Positions 57,641 through 64,000 of a DNA stretch of 64,000 bases are shown here, one piece after another (within the stretch, counting starts at the first letter, position 1; every line of letters starts with the position of its first letter). The stretch spans positions 26,933,452 to 26,997,451 of the forward strand of contig OX637294.1 in the NCBI GenBank assembly GCA_951799445.1, given 5' to 3'. The position numbers and the translations under genes are program-made. The notes beneath the pieces were generated by a model. The model was not told where the DNA came from and did not search any database. It saw nothing but the letters and a program-made list of their open reading frames with translations. Source of the stretch: Pseudisothecium myosuroides. Taxonomy: Eukaryota > Streptophyta > Bryopsida > Hypnales > Lembophyllaceae.

Positions 57641-60070
57641 TTGTAAATGTCACATTATTTGTTCTGTTTAAGATTGATTTAATAGTTTAGTGAATTTTAT
57701 CCAAGAATCCGTCGACGTGGGCCTCATTAATGAGTTGGCTAATTGAATTAAAGGATTGAGCGTACATGAGCTAAAGATGTTGTAGGTTAGCTTTTGATTT
57801 CAAATCATACACGTCATGGGGGTACATTGATTGGAATCTTGTGTTTAAGGTTCCGATTGTCTTATTGGAAATGTTTTTTTGAATAATGCAAGCCATGTTG
57901 GAGGACAATAGAGAATCCTTTAGCAAAGACAAGATTTCAATGAAGCCATTGACAATGGCAAAAGCTGAAGATGCATTCAGAGTTTAAAAAAAGCTTTATT
58001 CAAATATTTTACTTTGCAATTTGAGGTTCAAGACCAAAAGTTCATGTTGACTTTCCATCCCTCTTTGTTTCTTGCCAGGAATTTTTGATTGCCCTTCCAT
58101 TAGTCCGTCTTATTTAACAGTTTGATGTTAGGAGGCTGGAAGCTAAATTTGTCCATAATTATGGTAAAAGGGACTGAATGTTTTACATACCTTAATTGGC
58201 AATTGTGGGGAATCATGGCTTATTTCAAATGAGCTCAAGGATTCATGGGATCCTCACTAGGTTTAAAATAATGAGGCCTTTGAGCATGAATATCACAACC
58301 ACAAGGGTCGAGCAAAGTTACCTAGACACATATTTTTATCTTGGATGGCAATCACTGGCATCAAGCCTAGAGCCCTAGACACCATATATTGATCACTTGC
58401 ACAGTGATGATCAATCTTGGCCATATATCAGTTCAAGCAATTCCACTTGCCACAAAGGGGTCAGCTCTTGTGCTTCTAAACGCAATGAACAACATCAATA
58501 GATAATTGAAATTTGATTTGATTTCATATTTTTGAAATTATTTGGTTTTTAAAATATCATGCTTAGTAAATTGATCTTTCTTATTACTGTCATCAACAAT
58601 TATTAGATCCACAAAGAATGCCTACATCAAAACTAAATTGGTTTAGCATTTACATAGAATGAACACTTATGAGTTATTTAAATTGGTAGACTTCAAGGAG
58701 CTTTTAAGTGACAAGGACTTTTGGATCTATAAGAAATGATCCAAAGCATATCCGTGGTATCTACTTATATCAGATGTCTTCATCTGATTTTAAACCTAGT
58801 AAGCATGTTCAATTCTGCTTTTTCTACATTAATTTTTTAGACTACATGCTAGAATCTGGATTTTGACCACTTTCTTTTGATTTATATTGTAGCAAGACAC
58901 TAGAGGGACATTAGGACTTACTGGCTCTAACCATTTAAAATACTTTCAATTGGTCTTCAGCTTGCTAAAGTCAATTTGATGCAATTATCTCATATAGTGG
59001 TGTCCTAGCCAATTCCAAAGAAAAGAACATTTAGCATTTTCAAGCAACTAAAACCACCCTTCAGACCAAATTGACACTACAAAGGAATAACAATGGTGGC
59101 TCATTGCAAAGCTTTGGGACTTCAAAAAAGAATAATGAATATGGAATAAAGGGAATGAATACACCAATACAAGATTCATACAATATATACACAAAAAGTT
59201 CAAATGTTTGTTGTTTACTCGTTTTTTTAGATCATTTAGTCACAAGTTAGTGTTACAAAATTCAATGCATGATGTTACATAATATGCTCAATAATCTATG
59301 ATAGGTTTCAAAGTTAATCTCAACGATGCAAATTAGAAAAATTAAAATGTAAGTTAATCAATTTGTTTTTCTTTGGATTGAATGTGGATGCCTTCAATTC
59401 ATTAGTTTTAGCCATATATATTGTATTCGCCTTGTTGTAAGCACTCAACCCTAACGCATTTTTTTCCTTATAACAGAGCTTCTATTACTTAAGAAACTTC
59501 TAATGTGTTGGTATCATTGAAAAATGCTTTCTCACCTTAATTACCTTGTGAGAAAACCTTTTAATGTGTAGAAGCAGCCATGAACCAGCCATTGTATTTC
59601 ATTGCAGTGATGGATATACAGTCCGCCAATCACACTTAAATACGGAGCAGGACAGTACATGTGTTAGGGTTATACTACAGGTTTAGCTTTCAATGATTAG
59701 GTTAGTTAGAGATTAGTTCTTTGTGCTACCTTCCTCCCTGTATTTACGTTCAGTTTTCTTTAATTCAAATCATCTGTGTGATCAAGAGTGTGCATTACTG
59801 TACTGATCTCCAATATGCAGCACTGTTTGTTCATTGTGATCTTTGTTTGCTTTACGACCTGCAGTACTTGGAACATTTCAAACTTGAAGTGACGTTTTTT
59901 TAAATGGAGGGAAGGTTTTTCAATGAAGAGAACTACGCCTGTCAGCTCCCAAATTTCACCTGCGGCTTGGGCTGAAAAGCACCCCATGAAAGCTGCCAAG
60001 CTCATGAAGAAGCTCATGGAGAAGTGGTGTATGAATGTGGTTTTTTCTAGTATCAGGTCAGATGTTGGCG
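57641..60070. other. AT-rich intergenic, no gene seen
   Basis: Nothing with coding or transposon character could be supported. Short frames of 60-85 codons occur near 58,200 and 59,750-60,020 without motifs. Confidence 0.45.
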
Positions 60071-60726
60071 ATCCTTTGTCATGAAAGTTTCACTCGGGAA
60101 TACATGAACAACCTCATTCGTCTCTCACTTTCCTGACAAAGTCAAGGAAATTAATGTTGCAAACCACTTGTGACGTCAAAGGCAATTGCTAAGTTTGACT
60201 CACCTGGAAGAGGAATAACATTCCATGGAGTACAAATATGAAACGACTTGCCAATTCCACTTGTCTTTCAAGGAAAATTTACTAAAAAAATATTTCAAGA
60301 TGTTTCACCTCTCAAAAACCAGTTCCAGCTCTTAAATGAACGATTTATGGACCTCCTACCTTTATCGTCACCACGTCTGAAGTCATGTATTTAAAAAAGG
60401 GTACCCAGGTTCAGCAATTGTGGAAAGCCAAGCTTAGAGTGGAAAGTCAATGAATTCGTAGTGAGCTCAGATGCTGCAAATTCATGTGCATGCGTCACTC
60501 AGGTGTGTCATGGCATGTCTTCAATTAACCCTCATGTCCATAATGCATATTTTTGCAATCCTTTGTCATGAAAAGTTTCACTCGGGAATACAAGAACAAC
60601 CCCATTTGTCTCACTTTCCTGACAAAGTCAAGGAAATGTTGCAAACCCCCTGTGACGTCATCAGCAAATGCTAAGTTTGACTCACCCGGAAGAAATAAAC
60701 TTAAACGGAGTACAAGTGTAATACTA
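60071..60726 (+). promoter_or_regulatory. Duplicated upstream segment with TGACGTCA sites, before the receptor kinase
   Basis: 60,071-60,247 and 60,558-60,726 are direct copies of one another, sharing ATCCTTTGTCATGAAA, TTTCACTCGGGAATACA and GCTAAGTTTGACTCACC. Each contains the palindrome TGACGTCA (60,171-60,178 and 60,653-60,660), a bZIP/TGA-factor core. The second copy lies about 410 bases before the start codon of the receptor kinase. Regulatory use is inferred from position and motif only. Confidence 0.6.
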
Positions 60727-61137
60727 CGTACCTTCGATCGATCGTGGCACGCATCCATGGAGAAAATTCAATAAGATCGACAACGAAGGACCTGACCGCC
60801 TTGCAGTTGACGACTCACGACCTTCCTCGAGTAAGCTTAAGTTCCAGATGGACCAAATTTCACTTTGCATTCACTAAAGTCAGATGTGATCATGAGGAAT
60901 ATATACAGTATAGACCCATACTCGAAACACAAGCCACTGCCACAGGGACCCGGACCGACCTCGTAGTCTAGCGCGCTGCTTGTTCACCGTATGAAGCCAT
61001 GGATCCATAAAACCTCTGAAAGTTTGCTTCTTCATTCATGTAGCGAGCTAGGAGCTTGCTTGCACAATGAATCGATCAGTTTTCTATTTAATTTGAGTGC
61101 ATGAGTGCACTGGGCTTGCACAGCAGGACAGTACAGA

Positions 61138-63432
61138 ATGAACCTCTTCTGCTTTCTCCTGTTTGTGTTGCTTCGCTCAGTTGCCAGTGACGGCACGCGA
61201 CTCGTCTTCCAATCCTTTCCCTCTGAAGATCATAACATCATAGCTCTTGGAGATGCCGCACACAATGGCGCCAATCGATCCTACGTCATCAACAGGCGCG
61301 CCACGCAGTCGCGAGGGTCTTGTGGAGCGTTGTTCTACGGGGAGAAGGTGCGCATTCAGGATGTCGCAACTGGGAGAGTTGCTTCGTTCAGCACCTCATT
61401 CTCCTTCACCTTCGAAACTCTTGGGTTACCTGGGGATAACAGCAATTCTCCCAGACACAAGGACGGCAACGGAATCCTCTTCGGATTGTTCAGGAGCACG
61501 AACACTCACATGCCAGACCTCATGCCCGATATAGGAAGCTCTGGTCCATGCGAGATTCCTCTCACTCCAGGTGATCCAAACCATAGATACACTCCTGCAG
61601 GCTTTCGTATCCTTTTTGGCATGGGGAAGTACAATTTCGAAGACGCAAGCAACAGCTACATCAGGGTCTCAAAAAACCATGACTACGATTATGACATCAC
61701 AGCATACACGCACAACCTCTGTGCCAACGACACCTACTGCTCGTATTTCTCCGACGGGAAAATCTTCACTGCTTGGATTGATTTGAATAGCTCATCTCGG
61801 ACACTGGAAGTGCGGCTTGCGAATGGGTCCAACCCCAGCGTGAAGAAACCCCTGCTACCTCTGTTGCGCATTCCCGACTACAAATTTCCCGAAATCCTTG
61901 GCGACGAAGTGAACCCCTCGTTTTGGGGAAGCTCCGATGTCCAACGTATCGAAGCGCATGAGCTCTTGTCCTGGCAATTCTCTAGTAGTGAGATTTCAGA
62001 AGTCCCTTCCTCCCAAATCCCAAATCGTTTTTGGAAGGCCAGAATGTGGGCTGGTATCAGCACAGGAGTTCTGGGATCGGTTGTGGCAGCTGTAGTTGTG
62101 ATTCTCTGGTGCGCCTCCCGCCTTGAGAGCACGTCCAGAATTTACCGTTGTACCCCACTGGGCCATAGTGCAATACCACACGTGTTCTTGTATGCAGAGC
62201 TCCGGATGGCCACTGACAACTTCGATGAAAGAAATTTGCTCGGTATCGGCGGATCGGGGTCTGTCTACAAAGGGTCTTTTCACGCTCCAAGTGGAACCCA
62301 TTTTGTTGCCGTGAAACAGATCAATTTCTCGCAGCCCAAGCAGGCGGAGTCCCTCTTCCATGCGGAAGTGGCCAGTCTCGGCCAAGTTCGGCATCGGAAT
62401 GTGGTGCAGTTGCAAGGCTGGTGTCAAGAGAAAAATCACCTGCTCCTGGTTTACGACTTCATGTCCAACGGAGGCCTCAACGAATGGCTTCACACATCTG
62501 GTAGCTATGGTCTCCAGCACCAAGAGCGTGTCCTCTCTTTGGGAAGGCGTCACTCCATTCTTCAAGGAGTGGGTGCGGCTCTAGAATATTTGCATGAAGA
62601 TTGCTTGAATTGTGTTTTGCACCGAGACATCAAGTCTAGCAATGTGTTGTTGAATGCAGATTTCAATGCACATTTGGGAGACTTTGGACTTGCCCGCTTG
62701 ATGGATCACCACAAGTTGGACAAAACCACTTTGGCGGCGGGAACTCTTGGCTACATGGCTCCTGAGTTGCCGTACTCAGGCAAAGCGACTAAGGAATCAG
62801 ACGTTTATAGTTTTGGCATTTTGGTGCTTGAAGTTGTGTGTGGCAGGCATCCCTTGGATATTCAAGCAACGGAACCGGAGGATCTTATGTTGTTGCATAC
62901 TGTTTGGCGAGCTCATGAAAGTGGGTCACTTATCACTGTGGTAGATCCAAGATTGCTTCAAACTTTGCAACCTTTACCATTCACACCTCATCATGGGGAT
63001 GAGGCCACAAATGCAATCGGACCTCCTCCCTTATCTTTAGACTCTAACATAGGTAGTGACAACAATGTGCTAAGCCACTCAATGGTCTTAGGTGTAGATG
63101 TTCAAGTCCATACAACTATGGTTGTAGATCTCCTTCGTTTGGGCCTCTTGTGTTGCCTTCCCAATCCGAAAGCCCGACCACCCGTAGGACAAGTGAATAG
63201 AATATTGCAACAAATAAGAGACATGGAGAATGCATCTTCTATTGCCAATATATCAATGCCTTCTCTACCAGCCACCAAGCCGTGGGGACTCTACCATTCA
63301 TTGGAATTCTCACAAACTTCTCTAGATAGTTTGAGCTCAGGTAGTCCTCCTCTCTCGAAAGCTCATACCAAGTTGCTTATAGATAGTTCTTCATTAGAGC
63401 AAGCCTTTGGCAATTTTCATAAAGATGATTAA
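61138..63432 (+). CDS. L-type lectin receptor-like kinase
   Basis: Intronless, 764 residues from the ATG at 61,138 (a GTG lies 11 codons upstream, not used). A signal peptide (about 1-18) leads into a legume-lectin domain (about 20-285: FSTSFSFTFE, DGNGILFGLF). A membrane helix follows at about 305-326, then a Ser/Thr kinase with the glycine loop GIGGSGSVYKG (369-379), Lys393, alpha-C Glu410, HRD with Asp497, DFG at 515-517 and APE at 541-543. All catalytic residues are present, so it should be an active plasma-membrane kinase. The lectin domain has FRILFGMGKYNF where family members have the metal-binding VEFDT, so sugar binding is doubtful. The kinase C-lobe carries an insert of about 50 residues (612-660) before LLRLGLLC. 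Such receptors act in plant immunity and development; the ligand cannot be told here. Confidence 0.95.
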   Translation: MNLFCFLLFVLLRSVASDGTRLVFQSFPSEDHNIIALGDAAHNGANRSYVINRRATQSRGSCGALFYGEKVRIQDVATGRVASFSTSFSFTFETLGLPGDNSNSPRHKDGNGILFGLFRSTNTHMPDLMPDIGSSGPCEIPLTPGDPNHRYTPAGFRILFGMGKYNFEDASNSYIRVSKNHDYDYDITAYTHNLCANDTYCSYFSDGKIFTAWIDLNSSSRTLEVRLANGSNPSVKKPLLPLLRIPDYKFPEILGDEVNPSFWGSSDVQRIEAHELLSWQFSSSEISEVPSSQIPNRFWKARMWAGISTGVLGSVVAAVVVILWCASRLESTSRIYRCTPLGHSAIPHVFLYAELRMATDNFDERNLLGIGGSGSVYKGSFHAPSGTHFVAVKQINFSQPKQAESLFHAEVASLGQVRHRNVVQLQGWCQEKNHLLLVYDFMSNGGLNEWLHTSGSYGLQHQERVLSLGRRHSILQGVGAALEYLHEDCLNCVLHRDIKSSNVLLNADFNAHLGDFGLARLMDHHKLDKTTLAAGTLGYMAPELPYSGKATKESDVYSFGILVLEVVCGRHPLDIQATEPEDLMLLHTVWRAHESGSLITVVDPRLLQTLQPLPFTPHHGDEATNAIGPPPLSLDSNIGSDNNVLSHSMVLGVDVQVHTTMVVDLLRLGLLCCLPNPKARPPVGQVNRILQQIRDMENASSIANISMPSLPATKPWGLYHSLEFSQTSLDSLSSGSPPLSKAHTKLLIDSSSLEQAFGNFHKDD

Positions 63433-64000
63433 ATCTTTTTAGATTGTTTTGGCATCAATGCTACTGAAGTTGTTTATTCAATAGAACCTAATTTACCATT
63501 TGTATGGTTTGGGACAAAGTGAATTGTCAATCCAATAAACAAGTGTATTTGCAAATATAATCTTGACAGTGAAGAATGCACCTATTGCTCCAAAAATTGG
63601 ATCATTTTGAGGAATTTAATTGTTGATAGGTTAAGAGCCAGTAGAAGATGGTGATGTCTTGTCACATGAGTTACTGTGGACTGCAGTGTGAATGCAAGAA
63701 ACACTTGCTGATTTTGTTGCGTTTTGATAGTATTCATGATTTTTTTTCTAGGGTTTTTTTAAATTGAAAAAATAATTTTAAAATAATTTTAAAAATGGAT
63801 AATGTATACACCTTTAACCCCAAAGTGACATTTGATTTCTGTGCGGGAGAGAAGCTCAGAAAAGCTGCCTGAATATATCAATTTTTCTCTCGAAATCTAA
63901 GAAGGTTCAGATAGATCCAACCGTACAATAGGGTTGGGAGGTTGTACAAGTACTTCAGAAAAAAAAATGAACCATTAATTTCTGGTGTGTCATACCGCAT
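63433..64000. other. 3' flank of the receptor kinase
   Basis: AT-rich sequence that should hold the 3' untranslated region; AATAAA-like strings occur (CAATAAAC near 63,533). No other feature seen. Confidence 0.5.

Overview
The window is nuclear DNA of a land plant. The genes carry short GT-AG introns, one is an intronless plant-type L-type lectin receptor kinase, and the protein families (YJU2, shugoshin, TRF-like telobox MYB, RIO2) are those of green plants. The long AT-rich spacers full of small DNA transposons and an intact-ended piggyBac element suggest a non-seed lineage (bryophyte, lycophyte or fern grade). That is inference; I cannot name the species.

Layout: 1-8.9 kb is layered repeats: an AT-rich family ending in TTAA (two copies about 940 bp long), a MITE nested in another repeat, and a 5'-truncated LINE with a 17-bp target duplication. 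A three-exon thioredoxin-like gene (minus, 8.95-10.36 kb) has an odd active-site region and a MITE in an intron. 10.4-20.2 kb is AT-rich repeats. 20.6-27.2 kb is a gene island: a TRF-like MYB gene (plus) and a ten-exon shugoshin gene (minus), tail to tail. 28.7-31.4 kb is repeats.

From 31,440 to 37,745 lies a 6.3-kb piggyBac element with TTAA at both ends. Its transposase is dead: three in-frame stops and loss of the block that should hold the second catalytic Asp. It sits in a repeat whose uninterrupted paralogue is also in the window (12.6-13.0 kb). An eight-exon YJU2 splicing-factor gene (40.0-42.9 kb, plus) follows. Then come a terminal-inverted-repeat element (43.2-44.4 kb), a decayed RIO2 kinase pseudogene (44.7-46.7 kb, minus), and a 685-residue Ser-rich orphan protein (47.3-49.3 kb, minus). 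49.3-61 kb is mostly repeats, including a clean 256-bp CACTA MITE, a TTAA MITE and a 155-bp tandem array. The window closes with a lectin receptor kinase (61.1-63.4 kb, plus) that has a duplicated upstream segment.

The genes are independent housekeeping, chromosome-biology and signalling genes, with no operon-like logic. The strongest theme is the mobile DNA: one dead piggyBac master and several short TTAA-flanked elements with related termini. All exon structures were read by eye from splice sites and reading phase; no transcript or database was consulted.
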